Shown: positions 44,307-53,690 of the stretch, in pieces
Layout of the letters: each line of letters opens with the position of its first letter
How positions within the stretch are numbered: position 1 is the first letter of the stretch
From: Prochlorococcus sp. AG-418-M08
GTDB lineage: Bacteria; Cyanobacteriota; Cyanobacteriia; PCC-6307; Cyanobiaceae
Assembly (NCBI GenBank): GCA_003213955.1
Contig: QCMG01000001.1
Span: 1-64,000, forward strand
Direction of reading: 5' to 3'
Length of the DNA: 64,000 bases
The notes under the pieces: generated by a model
Seen by the model: only the letters and a program-made list of their open reading frames with translations
Database searches by the model: none
Told to the model about the DNA's origin: nothing
Translations under genes and position numbers: made by a program

Positions 44307-45680
44307 TTGAATATTTACTTCCTACAAAATAAAGATATTTCATCGAATTCTCTACTGATAAGTCTAATAGGATTTTTGATAATAGGTTTCTTCTTGATTT
44401 TTGGAAGAAAATTTAAACTTGCTGTTCAATTAGAAAGATTTGGATTACCAATAGCTGTTATTTCTGGAGTCGTAGGAATATCGATAGGTCCCTATGGTCT
44501 AATAAATATCTTGTCTAAGGAGACTACAAATGTCTGGAGTAATTTTCCTACTCCTCTTCTGTCTCTTGTATTTGCAACATTAATGATGGGCAGGCCAATT
44601 CCAAATATTAATGGTTTAGTGAGACCAATAGTTAATCAGTTCTTACTGGCGCTTTCATTGGGCTTTGGCCAATTTTTTGTAGGAGGATTAGTTGTGAAAT
44701 ACTTTTTGTCTCTTTTTATGGAAACAAATCCTTTAATGGGATGTCTAATAGAGGTTGGTTTTGAAGGAGGTCATGGTGCTGCATCTATCATGGGACAAAG
44801 TTTTAATAGACTTGGATTCTCAGATGGCTTAGACCTTGGCCTTGCAATGGCAACAATGGGTCTTTTATCGTCTTCACTATTAGGTAGCATATTTATTTTT
44901 ATAGGTAGAACTTTAGGAATTTCAGATACAGAGGAGATTGTTGAAACAAAGGATAATGAAAATTTAAATATAAAGAAAGGATTTTTCTCAGATTTGAAAA
45001 TTTTATTAATTAACCTTGGCTTTGTAGGGTTGGCAATTTCTTTTGGTGTTTTGATGCTTACCCTTCTTAGGAATATTTCAAACTACTTTGGGGAATTTTC
45101 AAAAGAGGTGATTTTATCACTTCCTGTATTTCCATTCATTCTTATAGGATCACTTTTGATAAGATATATCTTAGAAAAAACAAATAATACAGAGTTTATA
45201 TCTAATATTCTACAAAGAGAAGTTGGTATATTATCTACAGATTTATTAATTTTTACAGCTATGGCAAGTTTAAATATTGCTATTGTTTTTGAGAATTGGA
45301 GATTGATTTTTGCACTGACTATTTTTGGGTTGAGTTGGAATTTAATTTGCATTGCTTTTTTTGCATACTTTGTATTTGAAAAAAACTGGTTTGAGAGGAG
45401 TTTAATAGAATTTGGAAATTCAACTGGTGTAGTAGCATCTGGACTGCTTCTTTTAAGACTCGCAGATCCTAAAAATATTTCTAAAACTCTTCCTATTTTT
45501 ACATCCAAGCAACTTTTTGCTCAGTTAATTTTATCAGGAGGATTTTTTACAGTACTAGCTCCATTAATGATTTCAAAAATAGGATTAGATTATTGGACAG
45601 AGATATGTGCATTAATAACTCTTTTTGTTAGTTTCTTCGCTTTTATATTTAACAATAGGATTTCTGCAAGTTACGAATAA
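44307..45680 (+). CDS. gltS: Sodium/glutamate symporter (GltS-like)
   Basis: 457-aa polytopic protein; GFEGGHGAASIMGQSFNRLGFSDGLDLGLAMATMGLL; TTG start. Confidence 0.85.
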   Translation: MNIYFLQNKDISSNSLLISLIGFLIIGFFLIFGRKFKLAVQLERFGLPIAVISGVVGISIGPYGLINILSKETTNVWSNFPTPLLSLVFATLMMGRPIPNINGLVRPIVNQFLLALSLGFGQFFVGGLVVKYFLSLFMETNPLMGCLIEVGFEGGHGAASIMGQSFNRLGFSDGLDLGLAMATMGLLSSSLLGSIFIFIGRTLGISDTEEIVETKDNENLNIKKGFFSDLKILLINLGFVGLAISFGVLMLTLLRNISNYFGEFSKEVILSLPVFPFILIGSLLIRYILEKTNNTEFISNILQREVGILSTDLLIFTAMASLNIAIVFENWRLIFALTIFGLSWNLICIAFFAYFVFEKNWFERSLIEFGNSTGVVASGLLLLRLADPKNISKTLPIFTSKQLFAQLILSGGFFTVLAPLMISKIGLDYWTEICALITLFVSFFAFIFNNRISASYE

Positions 45681-45718
45681 GAAGTTAAGTTATTATAAAA
45701 GTATATTTTTCTTAACTC

Positions 45719-45976
45719 ATGTCCCATACCTCATATGATATTCCTCCTCAAGAGAACAAAGAAAAATGGTTCAGAAGCCACTTACTTGGTAGAGAGATTG
45801 AACTTGGAGAATTATATAGTCTTGGATTTAATGATCTAGATTTAATTATGGCTGAAACTGCAGAAATTAGAAGCGATATTGAATTTAAAGAAAAAAATAT
45901 TGGGAAATTTAGAACCGCTGGATATTTTTTAGAATTAGCAAGAATTATCGAAAAAAGAAAATTGCTAGATAGCTAA
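45719..45976 (+). CDS. Conserved small hypothetical protein
   Basis: 85 aa, well-formed ORF with ATG in a compact context. Confidence 0.65.
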   Translation: MSHTSYDIPPQENKEKWFRSHLLGREIELGELYSLGFNDLDLIMAETAEIRSDIEFKEKNIGKFRTAGYFLELARIIEKRKLLDS

Positions 45977-46632
45977 TTAAATGGGAAATAATCTTTATTA
46001 GAAGATGGTTTCCATGGATCATATTTATGCATTAATTTTTTAAAGTGTAGATGGTTTTCGAAATAATTTAACCACTCTTTTATTGGATCATCAAAATAGC
46101 TGGTTTTCTTTTGACTCTCACAAGCAATTCTGAATTGCCTTACGAATGGCCAAATACACCAATCAGCAATAGAAGGTTTATCTCCAATAAGCCATTTGTT
46201 ATTGATAAGTTTTTTATTCCATTTTCTTATGAATTTCTTAGCTTCCACGAAATGATAATCTTCTAGATTTTTATTAAATCTTGCTGAATATTTAAAACGA
46301 TCCAAATGATATTTAAAACCATGATCATTTTCGGAAATAATTTCTAAAATTTTTTCCTCATTACTATTTGAAATGTATAGGTTTTTTATATTTTTCTTTT
46401 TTGACTCTGAAAGTGCCCAGATTATAATGTCTAAACTTTCTTCTATAACTTCATTATTTTTTTTTAATAGAATTGGAACAGTTTTAGTACTTGATTTGTT
46501 TATAAATTCTATAGGCTTATTCTTTAAATCAACTTCTCTTATTTCTAGCTTAATTTCGCAAATTAATAATGCCCATCTAACTCGAATTGCATATGGACAT
46601 CTACGAAATGAATATAAAATATCTGTTGTCAT
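45973..46632 (-). CDS. Glutathione S-transferase family protein
   Basis: YSFRRCPYAIRVRWALL thioredoxin-fold N-terminus; C-terminal helical GKPSIADWCIWPF-like motif (GDKPSIADWCIWPFVRQFR). Confidence 0.85.
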   Translation of the reverse strand: MTTDILYSFRRCPYAIRVRWALLICEIKLEIREVDLKNKPIEFINKSSTKTVPILLKKNNEVIEESLDIIIWALSESKKKNIKNLYISNSNEEKILEIISENDHGFKYHLDRFKYSARFNKNLEDYHFVEAKKFIRKWNKKLINNKWLIGDKPSIADWCIWPFVRQFRIACESQKKTSYFDDPIKEWLNYFENHLHFKKLMHKYDPWKPSSNKDYFPFN

Positions 46633-46706
46633 TTTGTAAAAAATTTAAAATTTTTTGATTCTTTTAGTATCATTTACTTAGGAATAAAATTAATTTTACA
46701 TCGCAA

Positions 46707-47249
46707 ATGGCGGGATATGTTTACCTTATAAGAGTTGGAGATCTTTATCGTATTGGTAAGACAGATAATCTTGATAAGAAAATTAGAAAACTAAAGCCAG
46801 ATGAATTACTGACTTCCATACTGACTAAGGAACCTGAGACACTTGAAGCTAGGTTATTAAGAAAATATAAATCTCAAAGAATTCCTGAAACTGGATATTT
46901 AAAGCTCACTAAAGGGCAAATATCTGAATGTAAAAAACAATTTCAATTAAAAGGTAATTTACCTCATACGCTTGATGCTGAAGTTTCTATAACTTTGTTC
47001 GCATCTTTATTATTATTTGGGGCAAATTTTTTAATTCTAAATTATCTTAATGTCGGATTTTTAAGAAATATTTCCTATTCATTTGGTGTGGCATCGATAC
47101 CTATGATTATATTATTTCTTACCGGCAGTTTTGGAGGATATTTTTCTGAAGATTTATCTCTATTCTCATTATTAACGAATCGTATAAAAGGATTTTTTAT
47201 AGCCATTGCGATGATAACACTTGCTTTTTTAATGTTCAGACTAAATTAA
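46707..47249 (+). CDS. GIY-YIG/T5orf172-like domain fused to a transmembrane region
   Basis: N-terminal GYVYLIRVGDLYRIGKTDNLDKKIRKLKPDE…TLEARLLRKYKSQRIPETGYLKLT, then three hydrophobic segments. Confidence 0.7.
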   Translation: MAGYVYLIRVGDLYRIGKTDNLDKKIRKLKPDELLTSILTKEPETLEARLLRKYKSQRIPETGYLKLTKGQISECKKQFQLKGNLPHTLDAEVSITLFASLLLFGANFLILNYLNVGFLRNISYSFGVASIPMIILFLTGSFGGYFSEDLSLFSLLTNRIKGFFIAIAMITLAFLMFRLN

Positions 47250-47953
47250 ATTTCATGATTACAATTTAAAGCTATCTCAAATGGAACAGACTGTGTTGGT
47301 AATTTTAGAATTGTAGAACATATCTCAGCGATGTCTTCTGGTTGAGTCATTTTTGTCTTTTCTATTGATGATATATTCTCAGCCATTTTTGTATTAACCC
47401 AACTTGGACATATAGCAGTAACTCTAATATTTTTTTCCCAACCTTTGTTCTTCATAGTTTGGCAAAGGCTCATTAAAGCGAATTTTGATGAGGAATATGC
47501 AGCTAAATCTCCTTTGGACCTTTTGCCACTCATTGAGACTAAAACAATTATTCTTCCATTATTAGCCTGAGATAAATGTTCCCAGGAAAGTCTGCATAAA
47601 TTCCAAATGGCTAAAAAATTAATATTTAAAGTATTCATAATTTCATCTTCATCTTCATCTTTATATAAGAAAGGAATCTTTGAAAGTATTCCTGAACAGT
47701 TTATTAAAGTATCAAAACCTCCAAATTTATTTATTGTATTTTTGATCCATTTTTTGGCGGATAATTTATCTGATGCATCATATTTATTAATGAGAATTTT
47801 TTCGTTAGGCCATAAATCCGGATCAATAATGCTTCCTTTAATGGACTCTAAATTTCTTATTCCAATACTAATTCTATTCCCATTTTTTAATTCTCTATGT
47901 GCAATATTTATGCCTATTCCTCTACTGGCTCCACTTATTAAGATCGTTCTCAT
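47246..47953 (-). CDS. Short-chain dehydrogenase/reductase
   Basis: ISGASRGIG cofactor motif; YSSSKFAL catalytic YxxxK. Confidence 0.9.
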   Translation of the reverse strand: MRTILISGASRGIGINIAHRELKNGNRISIGIRNLESIKGSIIDPDLWPNEKILINKYDASDKLSAKKWIKNTINKFGGFDTLINCSGILSKIPFLYKDEDEDEIMNTLNINFLAIWNLCRLSWEHLSQANNGRIIVLVSMSGKRSKGDLAAYSSSKFALMSLCQTMKNKGWEKNIRVTAICPSWVNTKMAENISSIEKTKMTQPEDIAEICSTILKLPTQSVPFEIALNCNHEI

Positions 47954-47960
47954 TTTTTAA

Positions 47961-49244
47961 TTAAATATTTGGGAAAACTATCCTTAGCAACATTTTGAAT
48001 TCTTTACCATGCATAATCATTAAACCTTTTTTGACACTCCAAGGAGCTCTTATAAACATTATGCACATTGCATAAACTATTTCTCTTAAGGATAATGTAT
48101 CTGTAAGAAATCCATACCATTGAGTTTTTGGTAATTTAAAGAAACTACCAAAAAATTCTCTTAATAATTTCTCATCAAATCTCATTAGTTTTTCTAAGCC
48201 AAATTGGTAAATTGATTTCTTTCTTATTAATTCTTTGGGCCATAAACTCTCCCATCCTTTTTTTGCAATATTAAAAGTGCTTAAATTTTTATCATTCATT
48301 GCTAGTGAAATGGCTTTTGCTACAAGCGGAGCTCTTCTAAGGACATTACCAATTAAATATCCAGAGGCTGGATGTACCATTGATGCAGCTCCACCGTACC
48401 CTAATATTTGTTGTTTAAAGTCTGGGATAGGCATATTCATGGGTAAAAACAAACCTAGTTCTTCATGTTGCATGCTAGTAATTGAGATATTTCTGTAAGT
48501 AAGCCTTTTCTCTAACCTTTCTTTTAAATTTTCCATTGTTAGAGGATTTACTAATCCAAGAGAAGTTTCTTCAAGAAAATACTTTCCATTACCCATATCC
48601 ATTGCATACAAAAAAGTAGGAGGTTCTTTTCTTTGCTCCTCATTTAAATGATCATTACGGTAATCCATTAAGACAAATTGACCTTTTTTTAGTGGAGGCT
48701 TACTGAAACTTCCTACTATCCCGTAACAAGTCTGAACTGCTAATGGGCCGCATGATTTTAATTTTAGAAATACAGGATCATATCCTGTAGCATCTACAAC
48801 TAATCTTGCTGAATAAGTTTTCCCATCATTTGTTGAAACTGTACTTTTATATTTATGAAATTGAATTTTCTCTGCGAACCCCTCATGCCATTTAATACAG
48901 GACTTATTACATTCATTTAACCAGTAACTATGTAATTTCTTTTTATCAAATAATCCATAATCCAAAGAGTGCTCCGTTGCTTTATTCTCAAAGTGATGTT
49001 CCTCAAGAGAACCATGCCCGAAAAAACTAACGGTATTTTTCCATCTATATTCAAGTAAATCCTGAAGCCCAAGTTGATCAACTTCTTTGCCCCAAATACC
49101 ATAAGTATTTGGCCAAGGTTCATCAGGACCATTGGGGGAAAGAACCTCAACATCCAATTTCTCTTTTCCTAAAGCTGAAGCAATCGCCATTCCTGCAGGC
49201 CCTGCGCCCAAAACTAGTACATCTGGCAATCTTTTGGAAGACAT
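47961..49244 (-). CDS. Lycopene cyclase (CrtL family; possibly epsilon type)
   Basis: VLVLGAGPAGMAIASALG; PWPNTYGIWGKEVD; GYGGAASMVHPASGYLIG. Beta versus epsilon type cannot be settled from sequence reading alone. Confidence 0.88.
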   Translation of the reverse strand: MSSKRLPDVLVLGAGPAGMAIASALGKEKLDVEVLSPNGPDEPWPNTYGIWGKEVDQLGLQDLLEYRWKNTVSFFGHGSLEEHHFENKATEHSLDYGLFDKKKLHSYWLNECNKSCIKWHEGFAEKIQFHKYKSTVSTNDGKTYSARLVVDATGYDPVFLKLKSCGPLAVQTCYGIVGSFSKPPLKKGQFVLMDYRNDHLNEEQRKEPPTFLYAMDMGNGKYFLEETSLGLVNPLTMENLKERLEKRLTYRNISITSMQHEELGLFLPMNMPIPDFKQQILGYGGAASMVHPASGYLIGNVLRRAPLVAKAISLAMNDKNLSTFNIAKKGWESLWPKELIRKKSIYQFGLEKLMRFDEKLLREFFGSFFKLPKTQWYGFLTDTLSLREIVYAMCIMFIRAPWSVKKGLMIMHGKEFKMLLRIVFPNI

Positions 49245-49423
49245 TAATTATAAATTCTGCAGTTAAAAAAGTTTTTAGAAAAATAAAAAATATGTGAAAC
49301 TTCATTTTTATAATTCATTCAAAATTCTGTAATAAGAATAAATTTAATAATAAGCAAGAGACTCTATAACTAGTTCCTATTTTCAAAGTGTTTTAACAAT
49401 AATTTATAAGATTACGAATGAAA

Positions 49424-49463
49424 AAATAACATATAATTTTTTATTATAAATTATATGTTATTT
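49424..49463. promoter_or_regulatory. Perfect 16-bp inverted repeat with 8-nt loop, 8 bp upstream of an ATG
   Basis: AAATAACATATAATTT (49424-49439) and AAATTATATGTTATTT (49448-49463). Confidence 0.8.
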
Positions 49464-49471
49464 AAATTCTA

Positions 49472-50473
49472 ATGTTGAAAGAAAAAAATATCTTAATAAC
49501 AGGAGGTAATTCTGGCATTGGTTTTTTTGCGACTATTAACTTATTAAAGACTAAAAATAATTTATATATTCCTATTAGATCTTCATCAAGAAAAGATCAA
49601 TTTTTTTTAAAACTCCAAAAATATTTTGATAAAAATTATATCGAAAAATATTTAAATCTTATTGAAAATATTGATTTATCCAATCTTGAAAATGTTCAAA
49701 TAATTGGAGATTATTTTATCCAAAAAAATATTTTCTTAGATATTGTAATTTTGAATGCAGGTTTGCAATATACTGGATCTTTTTATCCTAAAGTCTCAAA
49801 ACAAGGCATTGAACTTACTTTCGCTGTTAATCATCTCGCACACTTTTATTTAGTAAATATTCTTATAGGACGTATAAATAATAAAAAGGATTCAAGAATT
49901 ATTATTACATCATCTGATGTACATGATCCAAAAAGCTCAGGAGGCAACGTTGGTGAGAAAGCAGGTTTAAATAACCTACGTAATTTTAAAGAAGAAATTA
50001 CTGGTAAATATTTAAATTTTAGTGCTGATAAAGCTTATAAAAATAGTAAATTATGTAATATATTGTTTGCTAAAGAACTTGCAAAAAGATTACAAATTCA
50101 AGCTAGTAAAATAGCTGTTATTACTTGGGCTCCAGGCCTTGTAATTCCAAATGATGATCTAGGTTTTTTTAGATATAGTAAGAAGTTTAATATCATGGGT
50201 TATTTAATTTTTTCAAATATTGCGAAAAATATTTTGGGTATTTCAGAAAATGTAGAGAATGCAGGTAAGTTACTTTCTGAAATTGTATTTGAATCTGATT
50301 TTAATACAAATGATTACTTACATTTAAGTAATAAACTTGTCTTTTATAAAAAACATCAATTACTTAAAAGTGATGTAAGTGAGGAAGCTAATAAAAGTGA
50401 ACTTGCTTTAAAACTTTGGAATTTAAGTGAAGAGTTATGTCGCTCATTTGGTTTCGTTTCTCTCAATATTTAA
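49472..50473 (+). CDS. SDR-family protein resembling light-dependent protochlorophyllide reductase / retinol dehydrogenase
   Basis: ITGGNSGIGFFATINLL, NAGLQYTGSF, AYKNSKLCNILFAKEL. Confidence 0.82.
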   Translation: MLKEKNILITGGNSGIGFFATINLLKTKNNLYIPIRSSSRKDQFFLKLQKYFDKNYIEKYLNLIENIDLSNLENVQIIGDYFIQKNIFLDIVILNAGLQYTGSFYPKVSKQGIELTFAVNHLAHFYLVNILIGRINNKKDSRIIITSSDVHDPKSSGGNVGEKAGLNNLRNFKEEITGKYLNFSADKAYKNSKLCNILFAKELAKRLQIQASKIAVITWAPGLVIPNDDLGFFRYSKKFNIMGYLIFSNIAKNILGISENVENAGKLLSEIVFESDFNTNDYLHLSNKLVFYKKHQLLKSDVSEEANKSELALKLWNLSEELCRSFGFVSLNI

Positions 50474-51475
50474 TGTTTGAGTTGGGAATGCAAATTCTAT
50501 TTTATTTAAAGAAAATTCTTCAATAATACGCAAATTAATACTTTGTTGTGCTTCCATAGCGGCTAAATAATTATTTGTTGGTATGTAATAAACTAGTTCA
50601 AAATTAAGACTAAAGTCTCCAAAATCTGTAAAGTGACATCTATCAAAAGAAGCATCTTTAGTTTCTTCAACAATTTTTTTTATGATTTTTGGAATTATTT
50701 TCATCATGGATGGAGAGGTTTCATAAACTACTCCCAATTTATGAACAAGCCTCCTTTTTTTCATTTGAGCATAATTTGAAATGATTCCATTAGTTAAAGC
50801 ACTATTGCTCATAACTATTACTTCTCCATTTATGCTTCTTATCCTTGATGATCTTACTCCCACCCTTTCTACCATTCCTAATACACCATCAGACTTAATA
50901 AATTCACCTTTTTGAAAAGGTTTATCTAGCAGAATTGTGATGTATTCAAAGAATTCTTGTACTGGATCTTTTAATGCTAAACCTGCTCCAATACCACCCG
51001 CACTAAGAAGAGCCCAAATTGCAGTCATTTGTACTCCAATATTTTGTAAGAAAAATATAGATCCTATTGTCCAAGTAAAAGCCTTAATTAAAGGCGTTAA
51101 TGATGAGATCATTGAACTAATTGATGAATCATCAATTTTTGCAGTAGATTCTGTTAAAGATCTAATCAATACTTTGTTGAGAGCTTTAATAATGATTATT
51201 AATATAAGTAATTTCTGAATATTCAATAATACAGATATAAATGTTATTTCATCAGTGAAAAAATAATCAATTGAGAAATAGGCTGATAGAAGAAAACCTA
51301 TTGGCCTGATAATTCCAGTAAGTGTTTCAAAAATATAATCATCAAAATTTGTTTTCGTTCTTTTAGAAATTCTTTTTAAAATAATTCTTGATATTTTAGA
51401 TATTATTATTGATAAAATAATTCCAATAAGAAATATAGAAATTGCTAAAAGTAAGTTTTCCGTAAATAATTTCAT
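50444..51475 (-). CDS. MscS-family mechanosensitive channel
   Basis: 343 aa; pore-like GGIGAGLALKDPVQEFFEYITILLDKPFQKGEFI. Confidence 0.9.
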   Translation of the reverse strand: MKLFTENLLLAISIFLIGIILSIIISKISRIILKRISKRTKTNFDDYIFETLTGIIRPIGFLLSAYFSIDYFFTDEITFISVLLNIQKLLILIIIIKALNKVLIRSLTESTAKIDDSSISSMISSLTPLIKAFTWTIGSIFFLQNIGVQMTAIWALLSAGGIGAGLALKDPVQEFFEYITILLDKPFQKGEFIKSDGVLGMVERVGVRSSRIRSINGEVIVMSNSALTNGIISNYAQMKKRRLVHKLGVVYETSPSMMKIIPKIIKKIVEETKDASFDRCHFTDFGDFSLNFELVYYIPTNNYLAAMEAQQSINLRIIEEFSLNKIEFAFPTQTLNIERNETK

Positions 51476-51548
51476 ATCAAATAAATTCTTAAATAATAAA
51501 TATTTAAATTTTAAATTATCTCTTAAAATAAACCAGTCTTAATCATCT

Positions 51549-52106
51549 CTAATTCTTAATAATATTTCTTATTTCTTTAAATTCTTTTCTATCTGAAGTT
51601 TTGCATATTTCAAAAATGATTGATTCGGTAGTCGTAATAATTGCCCCTTTTTGGAGCATTCTTTGTAATGAAATTTGGTGATCTAAATTTTTTCTACTTC
51701 CCATGGCATCTGATATTACTAGGACTTCAAATCCCCTTTCTAATAACTCTAAAACACTTTGTTGTATACAAATATGTGTCTCAAATCCGCAAACAATCAA
51801 ATTAGTAATTTTTTTACAATTAAGTTCATCTAAAAGATCTTTGCTGCTAGCTATGCTGAAATCCATTTTTTGGATTTTATTAAAACTTACTTTAGGTAGT
51901 AAATTTGGTAGTGTTCTACCTAATTTGATGGGATTTTGCTCTGATACAAAAATGTTTTCATCTAGGATTTGATAAGCGTTTAATAATTTTTGGATATTTT
52001 CGATTATTGAATCTTTGTTATGAATTGGAGCTATAATTTTTTCCTGAATATCTATGATGAGCAAGGCATTTTTTGTTGGCGATTTTTCTTTTAAAGAATT
52101 TTTCAT
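51549..52106 (-). CDS. Isochorismatase-family cysteine hydrolase
   Basis: ALLIIDIQEK; VCGFETHICIQQSVLELLERGFEV. Confidence 0.88.
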   Translation of the reverse strand: MKNSLKEKSPTKNALLIIDIQEKIIAPIHNKDSIIENIQKLLNAYQILDENIFVSEQNPIKLGRTLPNLLPKVSFNKIQKMDFSIASSKDLLDELNCKKITNLIVCGFETHICIQQSVLELLERGFEVLVISDAMGSRKNLDHQISLQRMLQKGAIITTTESIIFEICKTSDRKEFKEIRNIIKN

Positions 52107-52231
52107 TAATCTTTTTCATCAATACTAAAGATATATATATTAAATATATAGTTATTGAAAATTATTTTATTGAGGTACTTTGGTAAATATTTATTAGTTA
52201 AAAGTTGTTTTAATCTCATCTAGAGTTATTA

Positions 52232-52708
52232 TTGAGAATAGAGATTACTTCTTATTTGTCTTTATCTTCTCAATATCAAGTTATTACTTCTCCTTTAGGA
52301 GATGGACTACATAAAGATGGGAAAAGATTAACCCCTCAGAGATTAAAGGTTTTAAACTTATTTGAAAATATAGGAGCAGGAAATCATTTAAGCGCGGAAG
52401 AGGTTCATGAAAAATTAGTTAAATCTCGTTCAAAAGTTTCACTAGCAACAATATATAGAACTTTGAAGCTTCTTGTTCAGATGGGTTTATTACATGAATT
52501 AGAGCTAAGTGAAGGAGGACATAGATACGAATTACTTAGCAATGAGACTGCAGATCACCATCATTTGATTTGTATTAGGTGTGGAAGAACTGAAGAATTT
52601 GAAAATGATGAAGTATTAGAGGCGGGTAAATTGGCTGCTGAAGTCAATGGTTTTAAACTTATTGAATCTTCTTTAAATGTTAGAGCTATATGCCCTAATT
52701 GTATTTAG
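52232..52708 (+). CDS. Fur-family transcriptional regulator
   Basis: LTPQRLKVL; LSAEEVHEKL…ATIYRTLKLLVQMGLL; DHHHLICIRCGRTEEF; C-terminal CPNCI. TTG start. Confidence 0.92.
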   Translation: MRIEITSYLSLSSQYQVITSPLGDGLHKDGKRLTPQRLKVLNLFENIGAGNHLSAEEVHEKLVKSRSKVSLATIYRTLKLLVQMGLLHELELSEGGHRYELLSNETADHHHLICIRCGRTEEFENDEVLEAGKLAAEVNGFKLIESSLNVRAICPNCI

Positions 52709-52714
52709 GCGAAA

Positions 52715-53647
52715 CTAAGTTAAAGTTCCTCCACAGCTTGAACCAGCACCTGCAGTGCATGCAAAACAATGTTCTTTGACAGCTATGCCATAATCAAATT
52801 TAAATGATTTATCTATTAATTCATAAAGAGTTTTTGGACCTGCATTTCCCTTGAAATTTATTTGTTGGTTAAAGTCGCAATCGTAAATTTGGCCTTGCCA
52901 ATTAACACTCATCGTTTTTTTGCACATAAGGTTTTCTAAATTATTTTTATTAAAATTTTCTTTAAGTAGTTTGTAATAAGAATCAAGTTTATTTTCTCTC
53001 TTAAGGGAATCTGCGTATCTATTAATTGGCATATTGGTAATTGTATAAAGATTATTAAATGAGATGTTATATTTATCGAGAAGAATCCTTTTATAATCAG
53101 CCTCTAGTTTTTCTTGAGATGGAGGAAGGATAGGATTTACGGGGTTATAAACTAGATTTAATTGAAGTCCATCTTTTTGTTTCCCATATCCTAAATCATT
53201 AAGTATTTTTAAAGCATTAATACTTTTATCAAATACACCATACCCTCTTTGTTCCTCTACATTTTTTTTTTCGTAGCATGGAAGTGAAGCTGTTACGATT
53301 ACTTTATTCTTAGCAAGAAACTGGGGTAAGTCTTCGAATCCATCTTCAAAGAAAATTGTTAAATTACATCTATCAATAATATCAATATTTTTATCACTTA
53401 AAGAAGTAATTAAATTTCTAAATTCAGGATGCATTTCTGGAGCTCCCCCGGTAATATCTAAAGTTTTAATTTTATATTTTTCTATTACTTTTGGAATGAG
53501 TGAAATTATTTCTTTAGACATCTTTTCGGTACGTAATGGGCTTGAATTTACATGGCAATGTTTACAAGCCTGATTACATTTAAGGCCAATATTTATCTGG
53601 AGTGTTTCAATATATTCTTTCTTTATTAATGGAAAACTATCTATCAT
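52715..53647 (-). CDS. ArsS-like (arsenosugar biosynthesis) radical SAM protein, DUF3641 C-terminus
   Basis: CNQACKHC (CxxxCxxC) cluster motif; LDITGGAPEMHPEFR; QLNLVYNPVNPILPPSQEKLEADYK; C-terminal CFACTAGAGSSCGGTL. Confidence 0.85.
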   Translation of the reverse strand: MIDSFPLIKKEYIETLQINIGLKCNQACKHCHVNSSPLRTEKMSKEIISLIPKVIEKYKIKTLDITGGAPEMHPEFRNLITSLSDKNIDIIDRCNLTIFFEDGFEDLPQFLAKNKVIVTASLPCYEKKNVEEQRGYGVFDKSINALKILNDLGYGKQKDGLQLNLVYNPVNPILPPSQEKLEADYKRILLDKYNISFNNLYTITNMPINRYADSLKRENKLDSYYKLLKENFNKNNLENLMCKKTMSVNWQGQIYDCDFNQQINFKGNAGPKTLYELIDKSFKFDYGIAVKEHCFACTAGAGSSCGGTLT

Positions 53648-53690
53648 GATTTGCGATTAATATTCTCAGTTTAAAAAATTTATTTAAGAA

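Noticed and set aside
47607-47960. 117-aa plus ORF opposite the SDR at 47246-47953
   Set aside because: Antisense of a well-supported SDR gene.
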